A stretch of 47,308 nt of DNA. Source: a virus. Below, piece by piece: positions 24,796 through 33,211 of the stretch (position 1 is its first letter; the number at the start of each line of letters is the position of its first letter). The DNA lies in the IMG/VR virus record IMGVR_UViG_3300050343_000165, positions 1 to 47,308 of that record; one strand, 5' to 3'. The position numbers and the translations under genes were made by a program. The notes beneath the pieces are model-generated. The model was not told the origin of the DNA. It was given only the letters and a program-made list of their open reading frames with translations, and did not search any database.

Positions 24796-25049
24796 TGCGT
24801 ACACACTTTTCAAAAGGTGGTTTAAGACAATGGGTAGCGGACAAATGGGTAGACATTGGAGCACCGAAGAAAGACGGCAAGTATCAACCATGCGGGAGAA
24901 GCAAAGGCTCAAAGAGGAAATATCCAAAATGCGTCCCACTTGCAAAAGCCACACGGATGTCAAAAGGGCAAAAGGCGAGTGCTGTCAAACGAAAACGAGC
25001 AGCAGGTAATCCTGGCGGTAAACCAACTAACGTAAAAACATTCGCATAA
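24795..25049 (+). CDS. DUF5872-like basic protein (84 aa)
   Basis: KGGLRQWVADKWVDIGAPKK, then GKYQPCGRSKGSKRKYPKC, matches the DUF5872 pattern as I remember it. It is very basic with a Gly/Pro-rich tail (GNPGGKPTNVKTFA). Coupled on both sides by TAATG. Together with its neighbours it forms a block of positively charged small proteins between holin and head genes, plausibly virion DNA-binding or condensation proteins. Confidence 0.68.
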   Translation: MRTHFSKGGLRQWVADKWVDIGAPKKDGKYQPCGRSKGSKRKYPKCVPLAKATRMSKGQKASAVKRKRAAGNPGGKPTNVKTFA

Positions 25050-25330
25050 TGAGAAAACAAGATAACATGCCTGCAAGAAATAAAAAAAATTTTAGATCTA
25101 CAAAGTCTGGAGCAGGTATGACACGAGCCGGTGTCGCTGCCTATAGAAGAAAAAATCCCGGTTCTAAATTAAAAACAGCTGTGACTGGTAAAGTTAAAAA
25201 AGGGTCCGCTGCCGCTAAAAGGCGAAAATCGTACTGTGCAAGAAGTGCAGGACAAATGAAAAAATTTCCTAAAGCTGCGGCCAATCCAAATTCAAGACTT
25301 CGACAGGCACGGAGAAGATGGAAATGTTAA
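25049..25330 (+). CDS. DUF6321-like basic protein (93 aa)
   Basis: GVAAYRRKNPGSKLKTAVTG, then KKGSAAAKRRKSYCARSAGQ and LRQARRRWKC at the end. The pattern is that of DUF6321 phage proteins. Nearly 40 percent basic. ATG 25049 is coupled to the preceding stop; an internal ATG at 25067 is an alternative. Same likely role as the two proteins before it. Confidence 0.65.
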   Translation: MRKQDNMPARNKKNFRSTKSGAGMTRAGVAAYRRKNPGSKLKTAVTGKVKKGSAAAKRRKSYCARSAGQMKKFPKAAANPNSRLRQARRRWKC

Positions 25331-25357
25331 CTAACCTGCTAAACGATAAGGAGCACA

Positions 25358-25771
25358 ATGAAGGAACAGTCATCGATATTAACACCAAACAATAAAATTA
25401 TTGGTGTAAAAAAATCAGAGAAAAAAGAAGAGAAAGAACCTAACTTACCAAAACCTACTGGGTGGAGGATGATAGTTTTACCTTTTAAGATGAAAGAAAA
25501 AACTAAAGGTGGATTAGTATTAGCTGAAACAACTATAGAGCGACAGCAAGTTGCATCTCAAGTTGGTTTGGTTTTAGCTATGGGCCCACAATGTTATAAG
25601 GATAAGGAGAGATATCCTGAAGGCCCGTGGTGCAAGGTCAATGATTGGGTAATGTTTGCACGTTACGCCGGATCAAGGATCAAGATAGATGGTGGGGAAA
25701 TGCGTCTGCTAAACGACGATGAAGTGTTAGCAACAATAGACAGTCCAGAAGATATATTGCATGAGTTTTAA
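25358..25771 (+). CDS. GroES-like co-chaperonin (Cpn10)
   Basis: AAGGAGCACA precedes the ATG. After a 30-residue charged extension, the Cpn10 core is clear: GWRMIVLPFKMKEKTKGGLV, LAETTIERQQVASQVGLVLA, then VNDWVMFARYAGSRIKIDGG and LLNDDEVLATID. It has the mobile loop region (KEKTKGGLVLAET) and the usual barrel strands. Total 137 residues against about 95 for bacterial GroES. No GroEL is present, so it should work with the host GroEL to fold capsid proteins, as T4 gp31 does. Its place just before scaffold and capsid fits. Confidence 0.82.
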   Translation: MKEQSSILTPNNKIIGVKKSEKKEEKEPNLPKPTGWRMIVLPFKMKEKTKGGLVLAETTIERQQVASQVGLVLAMGPQCYKDKERYPEGPWCKVNDWVMFARYAGSRIKIDGGEMRLLNDDEVLATIDSPEDILHEF

Positions 25772-25790
25772 TCATAGGAAGGAGTAAACT

Positions 25791-26744
25791 ATGCCAGACG
25801 AAGAACAAAAAAAGACAGTAGATATAGATACATCAGGACCTGATGCAACTATAGATATTGAAGAAGCAAAAGAAGAAGCCGTTGTAGAAACGGAAAGTAC
25901 GGAACAAGAAACAGGAACAGATAAATCATATGAAAATGAAAGAGAAACAAAGTTAGATGAAAAAAAATCAGATGAAACATTAGAAGACTACAGTAAAGGT
26001 GTACAATCTCGTATTGCGAAATTAACTCGTAAGATGAGGGAAGCAGAAAGAAGAGAACAAGCTGCTTTAGATTATGCCAAAGGTGTAGAAGAAAAAAGAC
26101 AAGCATTAGAAAAAAGATTTGAAAAAACTGATGCTGATTATGTTAAGAAATTTGAGACTAGTATTAGTACAGGTTTAGAAGCTGCACAAAAAGAATTGGC
26201 GTCAGCGATTGAATCTGGTGATGCTCAAGCTCAAGTTGAGGCGAACAAAAGAATTGCAACTCTTGCTTTTGAGAATGCAAAACTAGAGCAAGCCAAAGCT
26301 GGTAGAGAAGAACAACAGGAAGAGAAACCTGTGTTATCTCAACCACCCATTAAAACACAACAAATGGACGATCCTATTAATCCGGATCCTAAAGCTGAAG
26401 CATGGGCTTCTCAAAACTCATGGTTTGGTACTGATAAAGCAATGACTTATACTGCTTTTGAAATACATAAGGATTTAACGGAAAAAGAAGGATATGATCC
26501 TAACTCAAATGAGTATTATGCAGAAGTTGATAGAAGAATTAAAGTTGACTTTCCGCATAAATTTGGTACTACTGATAATAAGCAAACGGCCGCTCCTGTT
26601 CAGACAGTTGCTTCTGCTACAAGAAGCGTAAAGCCAGGTCGCAAAACTGTGAGACTCACATCTTCACAGGTAGCAATAGCTAAAAAATTAGGTGTGCCAC
26701 TCGAAGAGTACGCAAAACAATTAAAAACCACGGAAGGAGCGTAA
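25791..26744 (+). CDS. Head scaffolding protein
   Basis: A 317-residue acidic protein. A Glu/Asp/Thr-rich N-terminus is followed by a long coiled coil (about residues 65-180: RIAKLTRKMREAERREQAAL, ALEKRFEKTDADYVKKFE). The C-terminus has MDDPINPDPKAEAWASQNSW, FGTDKAMTYTAFEIH and a basic end (RSVKPGRKTVRLTSSQ) suited to bind capsid. This pattern is typical of phage scaffolds and it lies upstream of the capsid gene. GGAAGGAGTAAACT provides a strong ribosome-binding site. The frame is intact. Confidence 0.78.
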   Translation: MPDEEQKKTVDIDTSGPDATIDIEEAKEEAVVETESTEQETGTDKSYENERETKLDEKKSDETLEDYSKGVQSRIAKLTRKMREAERREQAALDYAKGVEEKRQALEKRFEKTDADYVKKFETSISTGLEAAQKELASAIESGDAQAQVEANKRIATLAFENAKLEQAKAGREEQQEEKPVLSQPPIKTQQMDDPINPDPKAEAWASQNSWFGTDKAMTYTAFEIHKDLTEKEGYDPNSNEYYAEVDRRIKVDFPHKFGTTDNKQTAAPVQTVASATRSVKPGRKTVRLTSSQVAIAKKLGVPLEEYAKQLKTTEGA

Positions 26745-26745
26745 A

Positions 26746-27207
26746 ATGGAAAACGAAAATAAAAATACTTCTCGTGCGAACCAAACACGGTCAAAGTCTG
26801 AACGACCAAAAGTGTGGGTTCCACCGTCATCTCTAGATGCACCCCCTGCACCTGATGGATTCAGGTATAGATGGATAAGATCTGAAGTCGTAGGCTTTCA
26901 GGATACTAAAAACATAACTTCACGTTTAAGAGAAGGTTATGAGTTAGTTAGATCTGAGGAAGTTGAAAATGCAAGTGACTATCCTGTTGTCGAAGACGGC
27001 AAATACAAGGGAGTGATTGGGGTTGGTGGCCTTCTACTTGCGAAGGTACCTAATGAGATCGCAGAGCAACGTCAACAGTATATGTCTGATAGACATAAAG
27101 AACGTAACGAAGCCGTAAACAACGACCTTATGAGGGAGCAGGATAATAGAATGCCTATCAATGTTGATAGACAATCTCGTGTAACCTTCGGTGGTACTAA
27201 AAAGTAA
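26746..27207 (+). CDS. Head-associated conserved protein (153 aa)
   Basis: The basic N-terminus is followed by RPKVWVPPSSLDAPPAPDGF and YRWIRSEVVGFQDTKNITSR, then a beta-rich part (YKGVIGVGGLLLAKVPNEIA) and a charged tail. I recognise the PPAPDGFRYRWIR start from marine phages, where it sits between scaffold and capsid. Starts 1 bp after the scaffold stop, with AAGGAG upstream. Probably a minor head protein; no experimental family known to me. Confidence 0.6.
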   Translation: MENENKNTSRANQTRSKSERPKVWVPPSSLDAPPAPDGFRYRWIRSEVVGFQDTKNITSRLREGYELVRSEEVENASDYPVVEDGKYKGVIGVGGLLLAKVPNEIAEQRQQYMSDRHKERNEAVNNDLMREQDNRMPINVDRQSRVTFGGTKK

Positions 27208-27277
27208 TTTTTACATCACTGAATTAAATCAATCGTACTGGAGGCCTTTCGAGGCAGGTACATAAGGAGTAATAACT
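27208..27277 (+). promoter_or_regulatory. Leader with UUCG hairpin
   Basis: GCCT-TTCG-AGGC forms a short stem with a stable TTCG loop at about 27242-27253, framed by GTAC on both sides (27235 and 27259). AAGGAG follows before ATG 27278. It could mark an mRNA processing or translation-control site for the abundant head proteins. Confidence 0.35.
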
Positions 27278-27844
27278 ATGGCAAATAGACAAACTATAGG
27301 TTTTGGTTTTACTGCGGCAGGAACGCTTGGTCAAACACCAGCGACTTCTGGTCAAGGTAAATACAAAATCGATGCGGGTTATGGTACTACTATATACAAT
27401 AGCGGAATGGTTAAATCTGCTGCTGGTTACATTGTGGACGGTCAAACGGCCGCTGCACCTGTAATTGGAGCGCTTAACGGAATTTTCTATAATGCGGCTA
27501 CAACTTTGAAGCCAACTTTTGCAAATTTCTACAAAGCATCAATTACACCAGCAAACAGTGAAGACATCACTGCTTTTGTAATGGACAACCCACACCAACA
27601 ATACGTATGCGCAACAGATGCAGCAGTAACACAAGCAGGTTTCCTAGAAACTTATGATATGAATTCATCAGCAGGTGATGATATCAATGGTAGATCTAGA
27701 GGAACTTTAGATATTGGCGTTACAGGTGCAGACAGCAAATCACTAAGACTTTTAAGAGTAGCAGAAGATCCTGAAAATGAGGATATCGGCTCTACACTAT
27801 GTTCAGTGGTTGTTTGTTTAAATCTGATTGAGCTACAATCATAA
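27278..27844 (+). CDS. Head decoration-like protein (188 aa)
   Basis: Ala/Gly/Thr-rich beta protein: MANRQTIGFGFTAAGTLGQT, then KYKIDAGYGTTIYN, MDNPHQQYVCATDAAVTQAG, and TLDIGVTGADSKSLRLLRVA near the end. Located directly before the capsid gene with AAGGAG upstream, the usual place for a decoration or cement protein. The sequence itself does not identify a family. An intact frame. Confidence 0.6.
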   Translation: MANRQTIGFGFTAAGTLGQTPATSGQGKYKIDAGYGTTIYNSGMVKSAAGYIVDGQTAAAPVIGALNGIFYNAATTLKPTFANFYKASITPANSEDITAFVMDNPHQQYVCATDAAVTQAGFLETYDMNSSAGDDINGRSRGTLDIGVTGADSKSLRLLRVAEDPENEDIGSTLCSVVVCLNLIELQS

Positions 27845-27866
27845 TAGGCAAATAGGAGAATAAACT

Positions 27867-28771
27867 ATGGCAATATCACGAGCACAACTAGTTAAAGAAC
27901 TAGAGCCAGGTTTGAATGCACTATTCGGCCTGGAATATAAACAATATGAAAATCAGCATGCTGAAATTTTTCGACACTGAATCATCTGACAGAGCTTTTG
28001 AAGAAGAAGTAATGTTATCTGGTTTCGCAAACGCAGCAGTTAAACCTGAAGGTCTGGCGTTCAGTTTGACGAAGCACAAGAAACTTTCACAGCTAGATAC
28101 ACTAACGAAACAATTGCTTTAGCGTTCGCTATCACTGAAGAAGCTATTGAAGACAACTTGTATGACAGACTTGCGTCTAGATATACAAAAGCTTTAGCAA
28201 GATCTATGGCTCAAACTAAACAAGTTAAAGGTGCAGCGGTACTTAACAATGGTTTCAGGTAACTTTGCTTGGTGGTGATGGTGTAGCTTTGCGCTACTGA
28301 CTCACCCAACATTGCTGGAACATTTTCAAATGAATTAGCAACAGCTGCTGACTTAAACGAAACTTCATTAGAGCAGTCGTTGATTGACATTGCTGCTCTT
28401 GACTGATGAAAGAGGCCTAAAAATTGCAGCGCAAGGTGTTAAAATGATAATTCCTTCAGAGCTACAATTCACTGCTGAAAGACTTATGAAGTCTCAAGGT
28501 AGAGTTGGAACTGCTGATAACGATATCAACGCAATCAGATCTATGGGAATGATTCCTCAAGGATACACAGTTAATAACTACTTAACTGATACAGATGCGT
28601 TCTTCATTAAAACTGATGTGCCTAATGGTATGAAGCATTTCAACAGATCACCTATCAAAACTTCAATGGAAGGTGACTTTGATACTGGAAACGTTAGATA
28701 CAAAGCTAGAGAAAGATATGTATTTGGCGTTCTCTGATCCTAGAGGTATCTTTGGTTCAAACCAAGCGTAA
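27867..28771 (+). CDS. Major capsid protein (several frameshifts)
   Basis: About 300 residues across indels between 27955 and 28730. Coding segments in order: ISRAQLVKELEPGLNALFGL, then FDTESSDRAFEEEVMLSGFA, YTNETIALAFAITEEAIEDN, QVKGAAVLNNGF, DERGLKIAAQGVKMIIPSEL, NDINAIRSMGMIPQGYTVNN, and VPNGMKHFNRSPIKTSMEGD. The pattern (long N-terminal helix, TDVPNGMKHFNR and a basic C-terminal strand) fits HK97-fold capsid proteins of marine podophages. GGAGAATAAACT precedes ATG; a strong terminator follows, as expected for a highly expressed gene. Confidence 0.82.
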
Positions 28772-28784
28772 TCAATAAATTTTA

Positions 28785-28806
28785 GGGGCCGACACAATTC
28801 GGCCCC
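28785..28806 (+). terminator. Terminator after the capsid gene
   Basis: GGGGCCG (28785-28791) pairs exactly with CGGCCCC (28800-28806) around an 8-nt loop, 14 bp after the capsid stop. The T-tract is weak (AATTAC), so partial readthrough is likely. Confidence 0.7.
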
Positions 28807-28854
28807 AATTACAATATAAGGTGACAAAAATGAAAAAATTCCTATAGTAAATAT

Positions 28855-29093
28855 ATGGGCTTATACGATCATCACGCTAAATTTAAAGTAGAGCAGAAGA
28901 AGATGACCCCTGTTTCACTTAGAACAATCAATAGTTGACAAACTGGGAGAAAATGAGTATAGTTTGGGAATCTCGGGAATGTTATAATGACGAGGTAAAT
29001 CGAATAACTTATGAGGAGGTTATTGATGATACAAGACCTATACAAAGCAAAAAGGTCCTTGGAGTTGAAGTGGGAACAGGAGCATCTATCTAA
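28855..29093 (+). CDS. Small phage protein after the capsid (about 80 aa, frameshifted)
   Basis: MGLYDHHAKFKVEQKKMTPV opens at ATG 28855. Indels near 28918 and 28985 shift the frame, after which IVDKLGENEYSLGISGM, VNRITYEEVIDDTRPIQSKK and LGVEVGTGASI run to TAA 29091-29093. A short frame from 28830 (MKKFL plus stop) may be a damaged upstream peptide. Function unknown. It overlaps the next gene by 68 bp in another frame and contains a promoter-like TTGACA-17-TATAGT. Confidence 0.5.
28935..28963 (+). promoter_or_regulatory. Possible internal promoter TTGACA-17-TATAGT
   Basis: TTGACA 28935-28940, 17 bp, TATAGT 28958-28963, same elements as the promoter of the GP88-like gene. It lies inside a coding sequence, so the match may be chance, but it is well placed to serve the tail genes. 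Confidence 0.45.
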
Positions 29094-29235
29094 CAATAGA
29101 TATACTCTTGAAATGGTCAGAATTGATGACAAAGTAAAACAAATCATCACTGACATTAAGCTGGAAGAAGCAGAAATTGCCCACAGACAAAATACTGTTG
29201 AAGGTTCTGCTCCACAAGTTTCTGTAGCTACTTAA
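29026..29235 (+). CDS. Small coiled-coil protein (69 aa)
   Basis: GAGGAGG at 29013-29019 precedes ATG 29026, a very strong ribosome-binding site inside the preceding gene. I prefer this start to 29011. The protein is one long helix with heptads (LYKAKRSLELKWEQEHLSNN, then YTLEMVRIDDKVKQIITDIK). Possibly a small virion or assembly protein. Confidence 0.6.
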   Translation: MIQDLYKAKRSLELKWEQEHLSNNRYTLEMVRIDDKVKQIITDIKLEEAEIAHRQNTVEGSAPQVSVAT

Positions 29236-29412
29236 TCAAAAGCTACATCGTTGAAAAATCACTCCACACTACAGGCTCTCTTGCACTCTACTAAAAACTA
29301 GTATATAAACTTTAATCACTATACAATTAATAGAACATAGACGCAGTATAGTCGACGGCCTAGAGACTAGGAGAATAATATGTACATTTTCAGTAACTAG
29401 GAGGATATAATT
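29236..29412 (+). promoter_or_regulatory. Leader region with hairpin and six-codon leader peptide before the tail genes
   Basis: No long gene. It contains a GTCGAC palindrome (29351), a CCTAG-AGA-CTAGG hairpin (29359-29371) and a leader frame ATG 29380 to TAG 29400 (MYIFSN). The TAG is part of the AGGAGG ribosome-binding site of the next gene. CTAGGAG(A/G)ATA-to-ATG appears twice, before the leader and before the gene. I recall a similar conserved stretch in other marine phages. Termination-coupled translation is inferred. Confidence 0.45.
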
Positions 29413-30061
29413 ATGGCAAATACTACATGCTTTTTCAGATGGATACTGGAAAAGATGTGATACACTTGGCATCATCATAATAAATTTCACCTTCGGGGAC
29501 CAGGTAGATTTAGATTTAATACAAGGTCAAGCTGAATATAAATTTTTTAGAGAAGCTGCGGATGGTACAAGTGCTACATCAAATCCAAATGGTGTATATG
29601 GAATATCCGATATCCTTGAAGCACAATTAAGAACTAATAGAACCGCTACAAATCAATCAGATAGTCCTATGACTAAAGTTGATAGATCAACTTATGGTGC
29701 TTTTTCTAATAAACTATCACAAGGTACACCTAATCAATATTGGGTCCAAAGATTTATAGATCATGTTAGTATAAATGTTTATCCTACACCAGATGCAACT
29801 AATGCATCTAAAGATGTTCACTTCTATTACATAAAAAGAATTCAAGATGTTGGATCTTATACCAATGCAACTGATATGCCTTTTAGATTTGTACCGTGTA
29901 TGGTTTCTGGGTTAGCTTATTATTTATCCATGAAGTATGCACCACAAATGACTCAACCAATGAAATTATATTATGAGGATGAATTAGCTAGAGCTCTTGC
30001 AGAAGATGGTTCGGCTTCAAGTACATTCATTACACCTAAAGCTTATTACCCAGGAACTTAA
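29413..30061 (+). CDS. Head-tail adaptor protein (N-terminal region damaged)
   Basis: From about 29490 the frame reads DQVDLDLIQGQAEYKFFREA, ISDILEAQLRTNRTATNQSD, then YGAFSNKLSQGTPNQYWVQR, INVYPTPDATNASKDVHFYY, IKRIQDVGSYTNATDMP and GLAYYLSMKYAPQMTQPMK. This is the fold order of phage adaptor proteins that sit under the portal. The first 25 codons after ATG 29413 contain an indel. Compared with relatives (about 210 residues, from memory) the N-terminal helical part seems shortened. Good ribosome-binding site AGGAGG. TAATG coupling to the next gene. Confidence 0.65.
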
Positions 30062-30664
30062 TGTCTAAATACGCAACAGGAAAACATTCAAAAGCGATTT
30101 CCGACAGATCAGGTATGGAATTTCCATATAAAGAAATGGTTAGAGAATGGAATGGTGCGTTTGTTCATTACACAGAGTTTGAACCTAAACAACCACAACT
30201 TGAACCAAAAGCAATTGGTGGTGATGGTATTGCATTATTACAAGTAAGACCAGATAGAACAGAACCAATTACAACTGTAATGATACCGGAAAGATGGTTT
30301 TAAAACTTATCAAGCAGGATCAGGAATTATTAATGTAAATGTTCCCGGACATGGTTTAACAAATGGTACAACATATTTATTTAGAGGTGCACCAACAATT
30401 TCACCTGGAACAGGTACTTCAACTAATCCTGTATTTGCTTATGCAACTATCCCAAACTTTGATGGTATTACAGGAGTACAAATAGGACAAGGATCAGGTT
30501 ACGCTATAACAACTGGTCTTTATGATAGTGGAGCAAGAGTTACAACAGACTATGCTCTGTCAAATTTCTTCTTCTTTACAGTTAATGCAGATACTGCTAC
30601 AACAGGAAATATTAACGGAGGAGGTTATGGTTGTTCGATAGGACCCATAACTATACAAGCATGA
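30061..30664 (+). CDS. Tail/neck beta-sandwich protein (one frameshift)
   Basis: About 200 residues. MSKYATGKHSKAISDRSGME, EFPYKEMVREWNGAFVHY, FEPKQPQLEPKAIGGDGIAL. After an indel near 30305 comes a Gly/Thr-rich beta region (NVNVPGHGLTNGTTYLFRGA, GVQIGQGSGYAITTG) that ends NINGGGYGCSIGPITIQA. It is found next to the adaptor in marine phages. The GHGLTNG phrase is common in tail proteins. Exact role unknown; neck or tail component by position. Confidence 0.6.
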
Positions 30665-30816
30665 TTAGATTTTTTTTAAACTGGATAAAAGCTGCAATTA
30701 CACCTCATAGACAAAAAGATGAGCATCTTGAGTTTTATGAAAATAAAAAAAGTCATTGTGATAACTGTCCTAAATATAAACATAGATGTTCTGATTGTAG
30801 AGAGGCAGTTAAATAA
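30661..30816 (+). CDS. Small zinc-binding protein (51 aa)
   Basis: ATGA overlap with the preceding gene and TAATG with the next. After a membrane-like or amphipathic start (MIRFFLNWIKAAI) comes CDNCPKYKHRCSDC, two CxxC motifs 6 residues apart, a compact zinc knuckle. Function unknown; an unusual occupant between two adaptor genes. Confidence 0.6.
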   Translation: MIRFFLNWIKAAITPHRQKDEHLEFYENKKSHCDNCPKYKHRCSDCREAVK

Positions 30817-31487
30817 TGGCTTACACTTTAGCTAACTTACAAGACGATATTAGAAACTACACAGAAGTAGATGATGGTGTTTTGACAACAGGTATTCTAA
30901 ATACCATGATTAAAAACTCTGAAAACAAAATATATAGAGAATCAGATTCTGATGATAATAGATTTTATGCAACATCTAATTTAGCAGCTGGAAGTCGATA
31001 TGTTACTATACCTTCAGATTTAAGATTTATAAGATATGTACAGTTGACAGATGCTGCTGGAAATCAAACTTTTTTAGAAAAAAAAGATACAAGTTATATG
31101 GCTACTTTTTACGATACACCTGGAACAGCTTCAGGTATTCCAAAGTATTATGCTAATTGGGACGCTAATTATTGGGTTGTAGCACCTACTCCAAATAGCA
31201 CTAATTTAATAACTTTAGCTTATACAAAACAACCAGATTCAATAACAGCTTCACCAGGAAGTACTCAAGGAACTTATACAAGTAATAAATATCAAGATTT
31301 ACTTTTGTATGCTTGTCTGGTAGAAGCATATGGATACTTGAAAGGTCCTGCAGATATGTTACAATACTACATGCAGGCTTATCAAAAAGCTTTACAATCG
31401 TATTCGATCGAACAACAAGGTCGTAGACGCCGAGACGAATATCAAGATGGTGTTATTCGAACTCCTTTAAAATCACCATCACCATAA
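30816..31487 (+). CDS. Head-tail connector/adaptor protein (223 aa)
   Basis: Intact frame. LANLQDDIRNYTEVDDGVLT, NTMIKNSENKIYRESDSDDN, VTIPSDLRFIRYVQL, IPKYYANWDANYWVVAPTPN and QDLLLYACLVEAYGYLKGPA follow the layout of phage connector proteins of the SU10/N4-like adaptor type. It likely forms the ring joining portal and tail hub. It pairs with the adaptor at 29413, which has the same helix-plus-beta design. Confidence 0.72.
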   Translation: MAYTLANLQDDIRNYTEVDDGVLTTGILNTMIKNSENKIYRESDSDDNRFYATSNLAAGSRYVTIPSDLRFIRYVQLTDAAGNQTFLEKKDTSYMATFYDTPGTASGIPKYYANWDANYWVVAPTPNSTNLITLAYTKQPDSITASPGSTQGTYTSNKYQDLLLYACLVEAYGYLKGPADMLQYYMQAYQKALQSYSIEQQGRRRRDEYQDGVIRTPLKSPSP

Positions 31488-31511
31488 TAATAATAATTAA
31501 GGAGATAATTA

Positions 31512-31943
31512 ATGGCAAATATAGTACCTGACTCTTTTAAAACAAACCTACTTGGTGGTACGTTTGATTTTGATTCATCTGGTGGATCAACTTTCAAATT
31601 AGCACTTTATACAACACAAGCTGGTTTTAGTACTTCGTATACTGCGTATTCTACTACTAATGAAGTTTCTTCATCTGGTACGAATTATACTGCAGGTGGA
31701 AATACTTTAACTAACAATGGTGTTGCTATAGCAAGTAATGTTGCATTCGTTGATTTTGCAGATTCTACTTTTAGTTCTGTAACGTTATCTGCAACAGGGG
31801 CATTGATTTATAAAGGTACAAGTAATGAAGCTGTATTAGTTTTAGATTTTGGCGGAACAAAAACTGCAACCAACGGTGATTTCGTTGTTCAGTTTCCAAC
31901 TGCTGATTCTTCTAATGCTATCATTAGACTTGGCGACGCGTAA
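31512..31943 (+). CDS. Virion structural protein, tail-associated (143 aa)
   Basis: MANIVPDSFKTNLLGGTFDF, then LALYTTQAGFSTSYTAYSTT, a Thr/Ser-rich beta protein ending NAIIRLGDA. I recognise the type from many phages, where it lies at the start of the fibre region. AAGGAGATAATTA precedes ATG. Probably a trimeric fibre-base or collar protein. Confidence 0.62.
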   Translation: MANIVPDSFKTNLLGGTFDFDSSGGSTFKLALYTTQAGFSTSYTAYSTTNEVSSSGTNYTAGGNTLTNNGVAIASNVAFVDFADSTFSSVTLSATGALIYKGTSNEAVLVLDFGGTKTATNGDFVVQFPTADSSNAIIRLGDA

Positions 31944-31962
31944 TAATTAAAAGGAAATAGTA

Positions 31963-32418
31963 ATGGCATTTGTACTCAACGATAGAGTTAAAGAAACATC
32001 TACTACGACAGGGACTGGTACGTTCAATTTAGCCGGAGCAGAAGTTGGTTTTGAAACTTTTGTATCTGGTATTGGAACTACTAATAGTACCTTCTATGCA
32101 ATATCAAATGATGGAACTGCAGAGTTTGAAGTTGGTACTGGAACTGTAACAGATGCATCACCTGATACTTTATCAAGAGACACTATTATTTCTTCGTCAA
32201 ACTCCGATAACAAAGTAGATTTTTCTGCAGGAACTAAAACTGTATTTTGTACATATCCTGCAAAACGTGCACCGTCAGCAAGTATGACAGCTACATCTTA
32301 TGTAACAACACATGCTTCAAATATTTCTGATGTTCAAACAATGGATTCAGGAGTATTAGCCGGACCAGTTCAAGTTTCAGGAACTGTAACAGTAACAGGT
32401 AATTTAATTATATTATAA
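31963..32418 (+). CDS. Tail fibre base protein (151 aa)
   Basis: MAFVLNDRVKETSTTTGTGT, FNLAGAEVGFETFVSGIG, and EFEVGTGTVTDASPDTLSR follow a widespread phage tail-fibre module. The C-terminus repeats QVSGTVTVTGNLIIL beta strands. Coupled by TAATG to the first IPT/TIG fibre. It probably links the tail hub to the receptor-binding modules that follow. Confidence 0.68.
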   Translation: MAFVLNDRVKETSTTTGTGTFNLAGAEVGFETFVSGIGTTNSTFYAISNDGTAEFEVGTGTVTDASPDTLSRDTIISSSNSDNKVDFSAGTKTVFCTYPAKRAPSASMTATSYVTTHASNISDVQTMDSGVLAGPVQVSGTVTVTGNLIIL

Positions 32419-33209
32419 TGAGTACAATAGAAGTAGATAAAATAATACCACAGTCAGGAACTAACTTACAAGTTGGTGAAGCTGGTGATAGTTTAACATT
32501 ACAAAATGGTGTTATACCAAACTCTGCTTTAGCAAATGGTCAAGTTACAATTAATGGTGTTGCTGTTTCACTAGGTGGATCAGCTACAATACCAACCGAA
32601 ACACAACCAACAATTACAAATATTTCACCTTCTTCAATTGATGCAGACGTTGGAGGAACAGTTACTTTAACAGGAACTAATTTTGCATCTATACCAAAAA
32701 TAGAATTGCAAAGAGCTAATGGTGCAGTTCAAACTGCAACGTCAGTTACATTTACAAGTGCTACATCAGTTGCTTTTACAACAGGTACAACAGGTTTAAC
32801 AAACGGACAAAACGTTAGAATTTTATTAACAAATCCAGATGGTAATGCAGTTAGAAGTGGTACAGATTTAGTCATTTCAGATGGTCCAGTATGGACTACA
32901 ACAAGTTTAGCAAATACAGAATCAGGAGCTTCTGTATCTTATAATTTAGATGTCGTTGGAGATAGTGCTACAACTATTGCAACGACAGTTGTTTCAGGAG
33001 CATTACCTGGAGGTGTAACAATCGGATCTACAACTAACCCTAGTGGTACTACTTACAGAGCAGTACTATCAGGAACAATGCCAACTATCTCAAGTGAGAC
33101 TGCATACAGTTTTACTGTTCGAGCAACTGATGCAGAAGGGCAAACGGCGGATCAAGCCTTTACTCTAACGTCAGAAGTTGGTATTACTAATTCAGGACAA
33201 TTTAACTAG
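32418..33209 (+). CDS. Fibre module copy 1: IPT/TIG + putative Ig protein
   Basis: A 263-residue protein. The N-terminus MSTIEVDKIIPQSGTNLQVG is a fibre attachment type shared with the copies at 35555 and 38700. An IPT/TIG-like domain follows (PTITNISPSSIDADVGGTVT, LTGTNFASIPKIEL) and then a He_PIG-like Ig domain (GALPGGVTIGS, AYSFTVRATDAEGQTADQAF). It ends in FN, as do its paralogues. It likely forms a spacer between tail and lectin. Intact, with overlapping neighbours. Confidence 0.75.
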   Translation: MSTIEVDKIIPQSGTNLQVGEAGDSLTLQNGVIPNSALANGQVTINGVAVSLGGSATIPTETQPTITNISPSSIDADVGGTVTLTGTNFASIPKIELQRANGAVQTATSVTFTSATSVAFTTGTTGLTNGQNVRILLTNPDGNAVRSGTDLVISDGPVWTTTSLANTESGASVSYNLDVVGDSATTIATTVVSGALPGGVTIGSTTNPSGTTYRAVLSGTMPTISSETAYSFTVRATDAEGQTADQAFTLTSEVGITNSGQFN

Positions 33210-33211
33210 TT

